A stretch of DNA of 64,000 bases from Bradyrhizobium sp. 164 (GCF_023073715.1 NZ_JADPKA010000001.1:124001-188000), one strand, 5' to 3'; shown: positions 34,736 to 43,886, counted from the first letter of the stretch. Translations and numbers: made by a program. Notes: generated by a model from the sequence alone, not told the origin.

Positions 34736-34954
34736 TCATGCCAGCATCACAGCTTCTTGCTTGAAGGTATCAACTGCGGCCCGGGTCAGCCGAAAAACGC
34801 CACAACCACGGGACAGTGGGCGATAGGCAGAGCCGGCTCGGGCCTTGAGAACATCAAACCATTGGTCGGGCGTGAGCCTCGCCGGGCGCTCGCTGATCTG
34901 GATCACTCTGCCATTCGGGGCGAAGCGGACGTGAATGATGATCTGCGGGTTCAT
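34736..34954 (-). CDS. Small nif-cluster-associated protein (72 aa)
   Basis: MNPQIIIHVRFAPNGRVIQI, then RPARLTPDQWFDVLKARAGS, with a GVFRLTRAAVDTFK C-terminal part. It is compact, soluble, and has a good start (GGGA upstream of ATG 34954). It is the last gene in a series of minus-strand nif accessory genes (nifZ, DUF3024-like, DUF6129-like), and its intact state parallels theirs. I do not know its function. A small nitrogenase-assembly or regulatory factor is only an inference from position. Confidence 0.6.
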   Translation of the reverse strand: MNPQIIIHVRFAPNGRVIQISERPARLTPDQWFDVLKARAGSAYRPLSRGCGVFRLTRAAVDTFKQEAVMLA

Positions 34955-35156
34955 ATCGTTCCCGTTTTTTTGACAGGTTTAGAGACCGGTGGGCTGCTCG
35001 ATCGTGACGTGTTCAGTTTCGCCCCCTTTTGGGTGGACCTCGCGCCGCGACTTGAACTTCGCACCTGCATTGGTGCCGGGTGGTCCGTTCGGCTTGGCGG
35101 CGACAATCGCCTGTGTGTTAGGCCTCATACGTTCTTCAGCATTGCCTTGAGTCACG

Positions 35157-35490
35157 TTTCGGGCCAACAGTCGATGTCGGCAAACTCCGCCCGCGCGTCC
35201 GCGAGATTGATGGCATGGAGGGTCTGAGAAACGAATAGGAGGAGGCTGATTACCTCTTGCTCCCGCTCGATAACGAGGGCCTACAGGCCAAGCAGCAGCC
35301 CAATCGTGCGCTTGGAACCGCAACGCTATACTTGCGGCCAACATAGACCCCGAAAGCTCGTTCGAGCGTCTCAGTCGTCGACCGACTGGAAATTCGCTGC
35401 GAACACAATAGCGCTTCGACGGCAGAGAGTCGGCAACAATGATATAAAGATCCGAGAGCGGAACTGCATTCACCGCCTCGGCGTCATCGA
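35157..35490 (-). pseudogene. DegT/DnrJ-type aminotransferase N-terminal remnant
   Basis: Two frames on the minus strand fit the start of sugar aminotransferases. The first has TLERAFGVYVGRKYSVAVPS and the second has IEREQEVISLLLFVSQTLHA, then LADARAEFADIDCWPET and a stop. Family members read similarly at 'LE-AFA-YVG---AVAVPS' and 'EVI-P-YTF-A---AI---GA-PVF-DID'. A frameshift and the missing catalytic lysine domain make it non-functional. It is inserted between two nif accessory genes. Confidence 0.45.
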
Positions 35491-35517
35491 GGCGATTCTC
35501 TGCGGGTCCAGTGCCGA

Positions 35518-35787
35518 TCACCGCCCAACATGCCTTCTAGCCAGCACCAACCCAGTCGCTCGCGCCTGGTCGGCCGTAATCTGCATGCAGTGGTCCGATC
35601 CATCGATTAGATGCAGGTCAAACTGCGGAAGACGCCGGAATGGCTGCTGCGTCACATCCGATGCATCACATCGAACCAAGGTGAGCTGCGGAAAGCGGCG
35701 CCTTAGGTCAGCAACGGCGCTAGTGTCTGTGTTAGCTGTCGCAAGCAGGCGTTCAATTTCGATCAATTGTTCTGTGGCTAGTGCCAT
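35518..35787 (-). CDS. DUF6129-like nif-cluster protein (89 aa)
   Basis: The product has an N-terminal helix pair (LIEIERLLATAN, VADLRRRFPQLTLVRCDASDV) and the conserved ending PFRRLPQFDLHLIDGSDHCM, then ATGLVLA. The 'LIDGSDHC-QIT-D---ATGLVLA' pattern is found in small proteins restricted to nif clusters of alphaproteobacteria. AGGAG stands 6 bp before ATG 35787. Function unknown, presumably accessory to nitrogenase. It is intact and in the same orientation as the nifZ genes upstream. Confidence 0.65.
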   Translation of the reverse strand: MALATEQLIEIERLLATANTDTSAVADLRRRFPQLTLVRCDASDVTQQPFRRLPQFDLHLIDGSDHCMQITADQARATGLVLARRHVGR

Positions 35788-35820
35788 TGTGGCTCCTATA
35801 TGATTGCTGCCAAGTGAGCA

Positions 35821-36174
35821 TCACTGCCAGAAGAGCCGCTCGGGATCCGTGTTCAATTCATCGATCGCCGACGCAAGCCGGTGGAAAATGCTGTAAAATT
35901 TCCAGCTTCCTCGCGCATGATTCTTGAAGAACAGTTTCCAGATCCCGCTCACGGCATCGTAATGAAATAGCGCGACATCGATCTGACCGCCATCGTTGTC
36001 GATATTGCGCGAGCAGCAGGGACTCTCTATGAGATAGCCAGCCTTTACCGGCGTCACACTCGGAAAGACATAGCGATAATGCTTGCGCGAGATCAAAGCA
36101 CGTTCGATCCGCTTGCGATCTAGCTCGTTCGGATGCGGGATCAGTCCGACCGGTACCTCTCTCGACACTCTCAT
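35821..36174 (-). CDS. DUF3024-like protein (117 aa)
   Basis: RKRIERALISRKHYRYVFPS is followed by GYLIESPCCSRNIDNDGGQI, then VALFHYDAVSGIWKLFFKNH and WKFYSIFHRLASAIDELNTD. The 'SPCCSRN.....VA-F-YD---G-W-L-----...W--Y' layout is that of the DUF3024 family, whose members appear in nif regions. The CC pair may bind metal. GAGGGG precedes ATG 36174. It lies 16 bp after the NifZ-like gene and 34 bp before the DUF6129 gene, so one transcript is likely. Function unknown. Confidence 0.65.
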   Translation of the reverse strand: MRVSREVPVGLIPHPNELDRKRIERALISRKHYRYVFPSVTPVKAGYLIESPCCSRNIDNDGGQIDVALFHYDAVSGIWKLFFKNHARGSWKFYSIFHRLASAIDELNTDPERLFWQ

Positions 36175-36189
36175 TGCGAGAACATCCCC

Positions 36190-36429
36190 TCAAAGGATTG
36201 TGATCTCTTCTTCAAGACAACCAACGACCAGCCGCTCACCAAAATCTACAAGATAGATCGGCACGCTGGCTTCGGTATGCATCGCGACCCGGACGATCTC
36301 GCCGATAGCACCGGCGCCGACCAGGATCCCATCAGGCGGCGCGGTGGCAACTGATTCGTCATTGATGAGCTTGACAGCGGTTTTCACGCGCTGGCCCGAT
36401 CGATATTTTGGAACGCGCGGCTCTGTCAT
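36190..36429 (-). CDS. NifZ-like protein, second copy (79 aa)
   Basis: It reads VPKYRSGQRVKTAVKLINDE, PPDGILVGAGAIGEIVRVAM, PIYLVDFGERLVVGCLEEEI. The NifZ-family hallmarks are the '(Y/F)--G--V' start, GEI/GYV turn, 'PIYLV-F' strand and terminal GCLEEEI. NifZ proteins help mature the P-cluster of the nitrogenase MoFe protein. The start codon overlaps the upstream nifZ stop by 4 bp (ATGA), indicating translational coupling. Two adjacent single-domain NifZ genes appear here as partners, which suggests a heteromer. It is intact. Confidence 0.8.
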   Translation of the reverse strand: MTEPRVPKYRSGQRVKTAVKLINDESVATAPPDGILVGAGAIGEIVRVAMHTEASVPIYLVDFGERLVVGCLEEEITIL

Positions 36430-36740
36430 GACACAGCCACTTCCGGCAATGGCAGATCATCCACGCCCTCGTCGACCGGGTCGAGCTCTTTGCGCCCCAT
36501 GCTGACGCGGTAGCCACTTTCAAGAAATTCGACACCGTAGATATAGAATTTCTGCAGGAACGTGCCGATGGAAACGACATAACCCACGTCGCCCTTCTTG
36601 GCCAGAATGTCGCCGATCTCCTTACCGCGAAGGGTACCGTCATTGCGGATGGTACTGCTGGCCCGCACCTTTTCGCCGAAGCTGAACGCGGGCGGCCCGG
36701 TTAGCTGGACCACATCACTGTCGCGAACGATCATGTTCAT
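36426..36740 (-). CDS. nifZ: Nitrogenase assembly protein NifZ
   Basis: A 104-aa protein: AFSFGEKVRASSTIRNDGTL, GDVGYVVSIGTFLQKFYIYG, VEFLESGYRVSMGRKELDP. The 'IRNDGT', 'GDVGYV--IGTFLQ-FYIY-V-FLESG' core is diagnostic of NifZ, which acts in P-cluster formation. I start at 36740, where GAGGGGGG lies about 8 bp upstream. The frame is open much further upstream only because it fuses by chance with LRV-type sequence. It is coupled to the second NifZ-like gene. Upstream cluster members are decayed, so its own transcription may be lost. Confidence 0.88.
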   Translation of the reverse strand: MNMIVRDSDVVQLTGPPAFSFGEKVRASSTIRNDGTLRGKEIGDILAKKGDVGYVVSIGTFLQKFYIYGVEFLESGYRVSMGRKELDPVDEGVDDLPLPEVAVS

Positions 36741-37680
36741 GCACCGCCCCCCTCGCGAACCTGCAGGGCGCACGGAGACGCGAGCAGAGGTGCTCTTCTG
36801 AAGCATATTGTCCTCGTCTGCGATGAGACATACCGACTCGTCATCCGCGAGGCGAATCGCCACTTCGTAGCGGGTATGCCGTTCAGGTTCGCGGTTCAGA
36901 GCGGTTACCGAATGAGGTGACAGTCGCTGCGCGAACTCGAGGTGCACGGAGGTGTCGGGGTCGTTCACCATGCCAAGCAGCCGCATACGTCGTGCCACCA
37001 TGCGGCGAAACTCAATGGCCTCATCATTCATCAGCCAGCCAAGCCGGCGCGACTCGATGCGCTGCGTCCCGATCCAACAGCCGCAATAAAATGCAGAGCT
37101 TTGCCACCTCCGACGTCTTGGCCCAGCGAGTCTGTCGAAGTCGGAGCGGTAGAGCTCGATCGGGACAGAAGCCAACGTCTCTGCTTCGAGCAGGTGCTTT
37201 CGGCCACTCCGTCCAGAGTGATAGAAGAGTCCGGTCTGCTGTTGCTGATCCTCGGCTCCGGGTAGCAGAGCTTCGTCGAGCCGCGTGTGCGCGACCAACG
37301 CTCCCTTGCTGCCTGATAGTGGAATGACTTGGTCCATGTTCATGGACAGCTTTCCTCCTCTGACAGGTGGCCCCTTCGACGTTGCAAGGCGGTGCACCTG
37401 GCCCGGCGAAGAACAGCCCCGTCAGCACAGCGGCGTGGGTCAAATCGATGACAGCGCTGCTTAGTGGGTGCTCGGCATCGGGGCGCAACTTTGGACCGTT
37501 GCGCTCCATGACTTTCTTACGGGCCCCGCGGCGCCGCCTACGCATCGATGTTGGCGATTGATCCTGAGCAATCCATGGCCATGACAGGAAGTTGCAAGTC
37601 GACGCCTGCGGAGCCGTCGATGCACACGGCGATACTCGCGACTTTGCAGTGACGGAGCTCGGCATGAAGTTCACGAGCAC
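36741..37680 (-). pseudogene. LRV-repeat nif-cluster protein, decayed
   Basis: Three frames together recall the '4Fe4S-binding leucine-rich repeat (LRV)' proteins often found between fdxN and nifZ. Near the upstream end is ELRHCKVASIAVCIDG and VMAMDCSGSIANID, then KVMERNGPKLRPDAEHPLSS in another frame. Close to nifZ come LRV-like repeats (MVNDPDTSVHLEFAQRLSPH, LNREPERHTRYEVAIRLADD). At least two frameshifts separate these parts, so a functional protein is unlikely. Assignment of the middle part is tentative. Confidence 0.5.
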
Positions 37681-37686
37681 ACCCCT

Positions 37687-37911
37687 TTAGGCAGGCGCCT
37701 GGTAACGCGGCACTGATGTGTCGATGACGTTGGTGTTTTCAACTCGACAGAGAGGGACACACTGCGGCTCGTCAAAATGGACGATGCATTCGGTGCACTT
37801 CTTGGATTCAATTACGAAGTTTCCGGCCTTCACCGACATTGCAACATTCGGGCACAAGGGTTCACAAGCCGAGGAACTCGTACATTGCGAGGCGATGATC
37901 TTGAATGGCAT
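37687..37911 (-). CDS. fdxN: FdxN-type ferredoxin lacking one cluster cysteine
   Basis: A 74-aa bacterial-type ferredoxin (FdxN/FrxA of rhizobial nifB-fdxN operons), which would carry electrons for nitrogenase cofactor synthesis. The first cluster motif reads CTSSSACEPLCPN: the second cysteine of C-x2-C-x2-C-x3-CP is Ser (TCC). The second motif, CTECIVHFDEPQCVPLCRV, keeps four Cys but has Arg where Pro is usual. AGAGG precedes ATG 37911. The frame is open, yet the first cluster cannot be ligated normally. With nifB broken upstream, this looks like early decay. Confidence 0.8.
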   Translation of the reverse strand: MPFKIIASQCTSSSACEPLCPNVAMSVKAGNFVIESKKCTECIVHFDEPQCVPLCRVENTNVIDTSVPRYQAPA

Positions 37912-38001
37912 CGATACAACCTCTTACGCGACCGAGGTCACGGTTCTTGCCGCATCGCGGCGTCGCCGCGCTTGACGTGCCGGATCTCACCGCTCTTGAT
38001 T

Positions 38002-38367
38002 TTATGGAGATAGCCCCTGAACCATCCGATCGCCGATTTCTCGACGATCGTGTTCGGATTGATCGATCGGCTCGATCCCAGCATTGATCAGAATGTCTCT
38101 TGGGTAGCCACCAATCTTGGCCACGACGGTGCCCGACGAGTTTTGGATGCGAGCGTAAGGATGATGAGCTTCTTCGCTATAGCAGGGATGAGTCCTAACT
38201 TTGTCCGAGATTTCGGACGGCAGATCGCCTGGGGCAGCCTGTGACCCATAGCTCCGTTTGCCATTCTTCGAAGAGCTCCAGGAACCCTTATAATCGGCGA
38301 TGACCCGCATCCCGCCGCTATCCTCAGCATGTTTGACATGTTTTCCGCGTCCGGCAACAGCGTTCAT
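38002..38367 (-). pseudogene. nifB: nifB remnant lacking the radical-SAM core
   Basis: The N-terminus (KRSYGS..., DLPSEISDKVRTHPCYSEEA, HHPYARI) is that of NifB, the radical-SAM enzyme making NifB-co. Directly afterwards the frame continues VVAKIGGYPRDILINAGIEP, which is the C-terminal NifX-like domain. Some 350 residues between them are gone, including the CxxxCxxC cluster motif. The deletion keeps the frame, and the end (HDRREIGDRMVQGLSP) is also altered. This product could not make cofactor. fdxN follows as in active clusters. Confidence 0.8.
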
Positions 38368-38639
38368 ATTCAATTCTCTGCCCAGTGTGCACCTGGCGAA
38401 CAGCCTGAGCGGCCACAGAACGAGAGTTAGCAACTCTCGTGCCATCTCGGATGGCGATGGCATTCCCCGCCCTGTGAATGAGTTAGCTAGACGTGATCCG
38501 CACAGTTGTGCACGCGTCAGCGACAGTTCACACGTCGCAAATGCGACAGGCGTCGCAATTGTGACGGAGATGGCCGCTGGGTTCTCATTGAGCTCGCGTG
38601 AATTCTCCCAACCCGCACCCGTCGTTTGCGATGCGACCT

Positions 38640-39405
38640 CTTCCTACTAGCGGACCGCGGCGAGCAGCCCACTTCGCGCCGCTACTTGGCGCTCAACATC
38701 TCTATCGCGTGCGGGAGTCATATCGCGATCGGTGTCAGGTGTTGCTCGATCAGAAAGTAGAGTTCGTTGCGCGAGAGTGCTTGCGGATCGACCAGCGTAA
38801 TGGACGTCAGCCGAGCGTTTGGTGATCTGCCGCGCATAAATAGCAAAAAGCCGATCATTGAAGAGACAGCCGAAGAAGAGGAAGCTCCGTCCGTTCCGCC
38901 TTTCCTTGATGAGGTTGGGAACTGGTGTCTGGATGCCGATTGCAGTCAGAACCTCAACATAATCAGCGTCAGTAATCAGAAAGCTCTTGACCGGCAGCAC
39001 GCTGCCGTGCGCCTTGCGCAGCACAGTAGGCCAATGGGTCGCCGAGGCATGATCAACCTTTTGGCTCGCCGGATCGTAAATTGGATACCAGCAATCGACG
39101 TGGATGCCGGAGCGCGCGATACTTTGCATCTCACCCCATCCGTCGACCGAGTGCCGTCCGCATCGGGCCGTCGTACCAAGAGTCGACTATCACCGGCAGT
39201 AAGGATGCTAGATGATGATGCAGTGGTGTCGACTCCACCGGCGGGCGAACGCCTGGACCATCAAAGCCGTCACGGTGGAGCGATGTATGTCGCTCTCGAC
39301 ATTCTGCGCCGGCGCCCAGACATTGCCTTTGGCCTGGCGCGGTAGCGCAACTTTGCTGGAGAAGGCAGAAGGCCTCCTGTGTCATTGGCATATGTGGTCC
39401 GATCA
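38640..39405 (-). pseudogene. SIR2-like protein remnant of the nif cluster
   Basis: Frames on the minus strand read LLPVIVDSWYDGPMRTALGR, SGIHVDCWYPIYDPASQKVD, HGSVLPVKSFLITDADYVEV, and GRSFLFFGCLFNDRLFAIYA, then RQITKRSADVHYA. These resemble SIR2-family proteins (KPHGS and GRSFLFLGC-F-D--LR-YARQ) that occur between fixU and nifB in some rhizobia. Frameshifts near 39135 and 38800 and loss of the N-terminal nucleotide-binding part mark decay. SIR2-type proteins bind NAD, but the role in nif clusters is unknown. Confidence 0.5.
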
Positions 39406-39529
39406 ACTCGGCGAGGCCAAGTCCGAGATACGGAACAATGCTAGGCTCTCATCCTCACCGCAAGATCGGTAAGAATCACCTTCGCGTCGGCTGCGTTGAC
39501 AAACTCAATTCGCGGGAGCGCCTTCATCA

Positions 39530-39700
39530 GTCCGCCCGTCCTCCCCCGCGTCCTGGCATTTATTGTGATCGGCAGCGGCGTGTCGCTCGTCATCTCGGGC
39601 AGATCGTCATCCAGCCATTGGCCATTCTGATCCAACCGCGCGAGAGCGTTTCATACTCGGATTCCACGATCGGCTCTTCGAGAGCTTTCTTGCGAACGGC
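39530..39700 (-). pseudogene. fixU: fixU/nifT remnant
   Basis: The pieces VRKKALEEPIVESEYETL and WIRMANGW, and in the next frame LPEMTSDTPLPITINARTRG, match the small FixU/NifT protein (about 70 aa) normally found just after nifS. The N-terminus and the frame are lost. NifT/FixU has no firmly assigned function. Confidence 0.6.
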
Positions 39701-39732
39701 CCGCATCAAGAGAGCGGCGACTCAAGAGTTTC

Positions 39733-40924
39733 ATGAGGTCAATTTTTCTGGACCGCGATGTATACTTGCGTGGTTTAGCATGCTCCCGCGAGTTGGCGCG
39801 CAGCTGAGCCACAATGTTTGACAGTACGGAGACGACCTGGTCGACCTCTTCGAGGGTTGTCTCACGCGACAGGGGCAAGCGCACCGCGCCGTGCAGGCTC
39901 TTCTCCGGCAAGCCCATGGCGTGCAGGACATGCGACGGCTCGATTGAGCAGGATCCGCAGGCTGATCCGAGCGAAGCGGCAATGCCCACACGATTGAGAT
40001 GGTGGAGAATTGCGCGCTTTCGAGATGGTCAAAAACGATGTTTGTCCTACTTGGTTGCCGGTTGCTGATATCGCCAAGCGCCATGCAGTCGGAGGTGGCT
40101 AAAATCCCCTGCTGGAGGCGGTAGCGCAATGCACCAATGCGAAAGCGCTCCGGCTCGAGCCGAGCCGCCGCAAGCTCTGCGGCTTTTCAAGACCCGACGA
40201 CCATGCCGGGGATATCCTCGGTTCCGCAGCGGCGCCGCCGTTCCTGTGTGCCGCCCGAGATCAGCGGCCTGAATTTTTTTGTGCCTTGCGCAAATCGAGC
40301 GCGCCGATCCCCTTAGGACCGTGCAATTTGAGCCCGGACAGCGACAGCATGTCGATGGCACTGTCCTTCAGGTTGATGGGCAGCTGCCTACGGCTTGCAC
40401 CGCATCCGTATGAAACAGCGCGCCCGCCTCTCGCGTCACCCGGCTAGAAACTCCACCGGAAAAATCGTGCCGGGTCTCGTTGTTGGCCTACATAACAGAC
40501 GCGATCGCAGTACGCGGTCCGAGCGCGCATCGAAACGCCCGGATGTCGAGCCGGCCGTATGAATGTAGAGGGATCACGCGCGTCTTAACGGTCGTTGTCG
40601 CCAAATTGCTCGACCAGCGCAAGGATGGCGGAATGCTCGACGGAGGTGACGACTTCGTCGCGGCGCTCCTGCGTCGCGAGCGCAGAAAGGAATTTGGTGT
40701 TATTGGCCTCGCTCTCGCCGGATGTGAAGACTATTTCGTGATCATGCGCGCTCCCTAACAATCCTTGCACGCTGCGACGCGCCTGCTTCACAGCTCCGCA
40801 TCCTCTCGGCCAAAGGCATGGGCGGAGGAGGCATTGCCGAACTGTTCGGAGAAGAACGGCGACATGGCTTGTAGGATGGACGGATTGTCCGTGTCGTCGC
40901 GTTGTTGTCGAGATAGATCAGCAC
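39733..40924 (-). pseudogene. nifS: nifS cysteine desulfurase pseudogene
   Basis: It opens [12 protein letters not shown], the NifS signature. Fragments in all three frames follow: HEIVFTSGESEANNTKFLSA (PLP-enzyme core), FIRMRCKP, then GTEDIPGMVVGS, and near the end SLGSACGSCSIEPSHVLHAM (the active-site Cys loop), MGLPEKSLHGAVRLPLSRET and EVDQVVSVLSNIVAQLR. I count at least five frameshifts. The enzyme would deliver sulfur from cysteine for nitrogenase Fe-S clusters. It is clearly dead. A groEL fragment lies head to head with its start. Confidence 0.85.
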
Positions 40925-40965
40925 TTAATCCTCCCTCAATTCGAGCGCCTTGGTTGCGCCGCCAC

Positions 40966-41375
40966 CCGGATCAAGCGAAGGCGGCGAGGCGATCTCAGAA
41001 GATCTCGGCGTCAAGCTGGAGAACGTCACGCTCAACATGCTCGGTCGCACCAAGAAGTTGATGATCGACAAGGAGAACACCACGATCGTCAACGGCGCCG
41101 GCAGAAGGCCGACGTCGAGGCGCGCGTGGCCCAGATCAAGGCTCAGATCGAGGAGACCACCTCGGACTACGACCTTGAGAAGCTTCAGGAGCGTCTCGCC
41201 AAGCTCGGCGGCGTCGCGGTGATCCGCGTTGGCGGCGCGACCGAAGTCGAAGGAGCGCAAGGATCGCGTTGATGACGCGATGCATGCGACCCGCGCGGCT
41301 ATCGAGCAGGGCATCGTCCTGGGCAGCGCCGTCGCCCTGCTCTGTGCCTCCGAGCAGCCCAAGGGCCTGCGCACT
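40966..41375 (+). pseudogene. groEL: Internal groEL fragment
   Basis: The reading [20 protein letters not shown], then [20 protein letters not shown], and later [31 protein letters not shown], corresponds to the segment of GroEL that also occurs at about 9640-10035 of this window. Nucleotide similarity is very high over most of it. Frameshifts occur near 41100 and 41250, and the ends of GroEL are missing. It is a broken second copy placed upstream of nifS and on the opposite strand. Confidence 0.92.
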
Positions 41376-41928
41376 GTTCCAAAAGCATCAGGATCACACC
41401 GCTCAGCGGCGCCTTCAAGTCATTCCGGCAGAAAAAAAGCAGAAGAGCTCTTCGCGAGGCACATCAAGGTGGCCAAGGTGGCAAGTCGGCAGTCGAAAAA
41501 ACTTATGGTCTTTGGCGTCAGAGGCGATACGAGGCCTTAAATTGCTTAAGCTCTACAAGAAGACGAAGGCGAATAGGCTGGAACATAGGAGTATAAGTCC
41601 CGCGGCGGTCACCCCCAGGAGGCGGCCGGAAACAAAATCATGCTCGCGCATGAGCGCCCCTAGTTGCGGCCTGAATTGCAACCGGGCCCCTTTCCTGCGC
41701 CCGCGCGGTCAGTTCTTATCCTGATTGCGCACATAATTCCGGCTGTTGCGCCTCGAAAATGCATTATTTGAGCACCGCACAAGGCTACTCGGCCGTGTTA
41801 CGGCACGAATGATCGCTATTGCTTTCGGCTCAGCAAACGGCACCTGAAGAGCGGCGCGACATCCTGCCCGCGATGCGTGTCGTTTGGCCCGGATGTGAGG
41901 GGTTCATGTTCGGAGGTAGTTTTTGGTC
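41376..41928. other. Intergenic stretch
   Basis: After the groEL fragment the frames lose similarity to any protein. I see nothing further up to the small-peptide gene, where a GGAGG at 41911-41916 marks its ribosome-binding site. Confidence 0.3.
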
Positions 41929-42048
41929 ATGCGTGGGTCTCTAATTTTCCTTGTGGTTTTTGCAATCATCTTGGCGGCGCGCGGGCAGCAGCAAGAACGC
42001 TTCGTGTTGCGCCCGACCGCGGCCATGCCGCCGGTCAACGTTCCTTGA
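41929..42048 (+). CDS. 39-aa membrane/secreted peptide, copy 2
   Basis: ATG 41929 with CGGAGG about 12 bp upstream, TGA at 42046-42048. The peptide has a hydrophobic helix (SLIFLVVFAIILAA, residues 4-17), then RGQQQERFV and the ending MPPVNVP. It aligns over its full length with copy 1 at 6739-6858 without gaps, with conservation of MRG, LI, LAARG, FV, R-TA and MPPVNVP. The ribosome-binding site is better than that of copy 1. Family and function are unknown. A small membrane or exported peptide of the symbiosis region is the best description. Confidence 0.65.
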   Translation: MRGSLIFLVVFAIILAARGQQQERFVLRPTAAMPPVNVP

Positions 42049-42211
42049 GAGCAAGCGCGCGGAACGTGTCGGCGACATGATGATCATTTGGGGGACTTAT
42101 CTGGTCAATCAGATCCGACGGGCCATCGGCCGGCGGAGATCGTGAGAGTTCAGGTTGGTCTTGCGGCGGCCTCGTTAGCCAGCAGTTACTCTGCGCTTAC
42201 GCGGAGGCAGC

Positions 42212-42923
42212 TCAGCCAGTCTTTCGTGCCGAGTTGGCGCAGTGGCACTTAACTCGCGCAGCACAAGCCAAGCTCATGGAGCTGATCGGAGAGAGACCTT
42301 TTGCTTCGGCGCGCCTCGGCCGAGCCCTGTCCGGACTGGCAAGACCCTGGGTGATGCTGTTTCGCACAGCAGCTTGCCGTCTGTCAGGAAGGTGACGGCT
42401 TTGGGTTGCACCGTGGTATCCACCGTGACCCGCTTGAGATCGCGCCTGCGCAGTGCTCCGGCGTAGTGCGCCACCCTCTGGCTCTCGGCCAGCAGAAGCT
42501 CGAGCTTGCACCAAAGCGCGTGCGCCAATGGCTGAGATCCGAGCGCTCATGCGGAAACTCATGCTGGAAAAACGCCTCGCCGGTGAAGTGCTGGAATACG
42601 GATCATGGACCCAGCGATCGCACGCGACTTCGTCGGAGAGGTCATAAATGTGCTTGAGCAGCAGCAGCCCAACCACGAAGCGGGTCTCGATCCCAGGGCG
42701 GCCCCTTGTCGCTGTACAGCGGTGCAATCTGCGCATCGATCCAATCCCAGTCGACCTTGCCGGCGAGCTGCACCAGCTCGTGCTTCATGTTGATGATCTG
42801 GTCGAGCCTGGCACAAAATAGATCGCCTTCTTCGGTCGCTTTCGGCTTCTTCGGTTCGCATCGGCTCCTCCGATGCGGCCATCGAATCCGGCTTTCGCGA
42901 TTCGACGGAATCTCAAACTGCAA
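42212..42923 (-). mobile_element. IS5-family transposase remnant
   Basis: FCARLDQIINMKHELVQLAG, then KVDWDWIDAQIAPLYSDKGP, starts the transposase. The next frames give RPGIETRFVVGLLLLKHIYD and LELLLAESQRVAHYAGALRR, then LKRVTVDTTVQPKAVTF. This is the N-terminal half of IS5-group transposases, including the first catalytic Asp (VDTT). Several frameshifts are present, the C-terminal half is missing, and no inverted repeats are recognised. Confidence 0.75.
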
Positions 42924-43556
42924 GTTGCAGGCTTCCGATGCTCAAACCTATCAAAGCCTGCAATCCGAAACGCGCCAACGTCCGGAAAACCGATCCTGAT
43001 CAGCACCTTAGGCGTTGTTCACGGACGACGGTCTAAGAGGGATGCTTCAAGAACGAGGCGGGAGCGAATTGACGTGAGTCAATGCGAACCAAGCGTGTCG
43101 GCCATCGATCGCTTTATGCCGAGCGGCATCAGCGCTCAGATACTGTTGCCGGAGAGGCGGCGAGGCTCCCAGGCACTCCGTCCCACTTGGCCGCGCCTGC
43201 GCCGTGGCTCCAGCCAACGGCTCACGCGCCGAAACTCGAGGTCCATACATGAATGGCGCACTGCCATCCCGGGATCTTGGATCTGATCGAAGCAACAGCA
43301 CCTTTCCCTGATATGTGCTGAGATATCAGCACTTCTCGTTCCAGCTCTCCAAATAAAAAGCTCGAACTCCACAACGGCATCGAAAATTCTCCTTCGGCAA
43401 CCTGATCGTCGGGCGCGGTCTTAATCGCCTAGATAGTCGGTCTAAGAATGCGGTGCGCACGTTCGGCTCTTCGAGGACCGGCGCGGCCCCAGTCGTTCAG
43501 GCTGGCACCGACGTAGTTCGACAGAATGGGATCGTGCCGGCACTGGCGATGGCAGC
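42924..43556. other. Intergenic stretch
   Basis: No gene recognised. Plus-strand frames across 42873-43286 have no motif and an arginine-rich random composition. Confidence 0.3.
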
Positions 43557-43886
43557 TCAGGAGCTCTCCGGTCCTCTGGCCTGGACTTGGGGCGTGCTAG
43601 GGCCCGGCTCCATCAGTTCGAGCACCGCTCGTCCCTTGTCCGTGATGCGCCACCCTCCATTCACACGCTCGACGAGTCGCTGCGAAAAAAGGTCGAGCTC
43701 GGGCACGCGGGCGCCCATTCTCTTGGTGCGCGCCGCCCAATCGGGACCGCTCGTGGCCAAAATGGCCATGTCTCGCTTGAGGTCCGGCATCGATGCGAAC
43801 CCGTCCCGGTAGCTCACAAGGATCTTCAGCACCGTGACTTGGAAGTTCACATTAGCACTATCACTGTTGTCCGCACCTACCGCCAC
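43557..43886 (-). CDS. Small winged-helix-like protein
   Basis: The product has up to 109 aa. VTVLKILVSYRDGFASMPDL, then KRDMAILATSGPDWAARTKR, followed by LDLFSQRLVERVNGGWRITD and KGRAVLELM. The last segment is a classic wing (W-IT-KGR--L), so a DNA-binding winged-helix fold is likely. Similar small proteins are common in Bradyrhizobium genomes. The annotated GTG at 43886 overlaps the next gene upstream by 10 bp. A GTG 12 codons further in (NFQVTVLK) is another possible start. Role unknown. Confidence 0.6.
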   Translation of the reverse strand: MAVGADNSDSANVNFQVTVLKILVSYRDGFASMPDLKRDMAILATSGPDWAARTKRMGARVPELDLFSQRLVERVNGGWRITDKGRAVLELMEPGPSTPQVQARGPESS

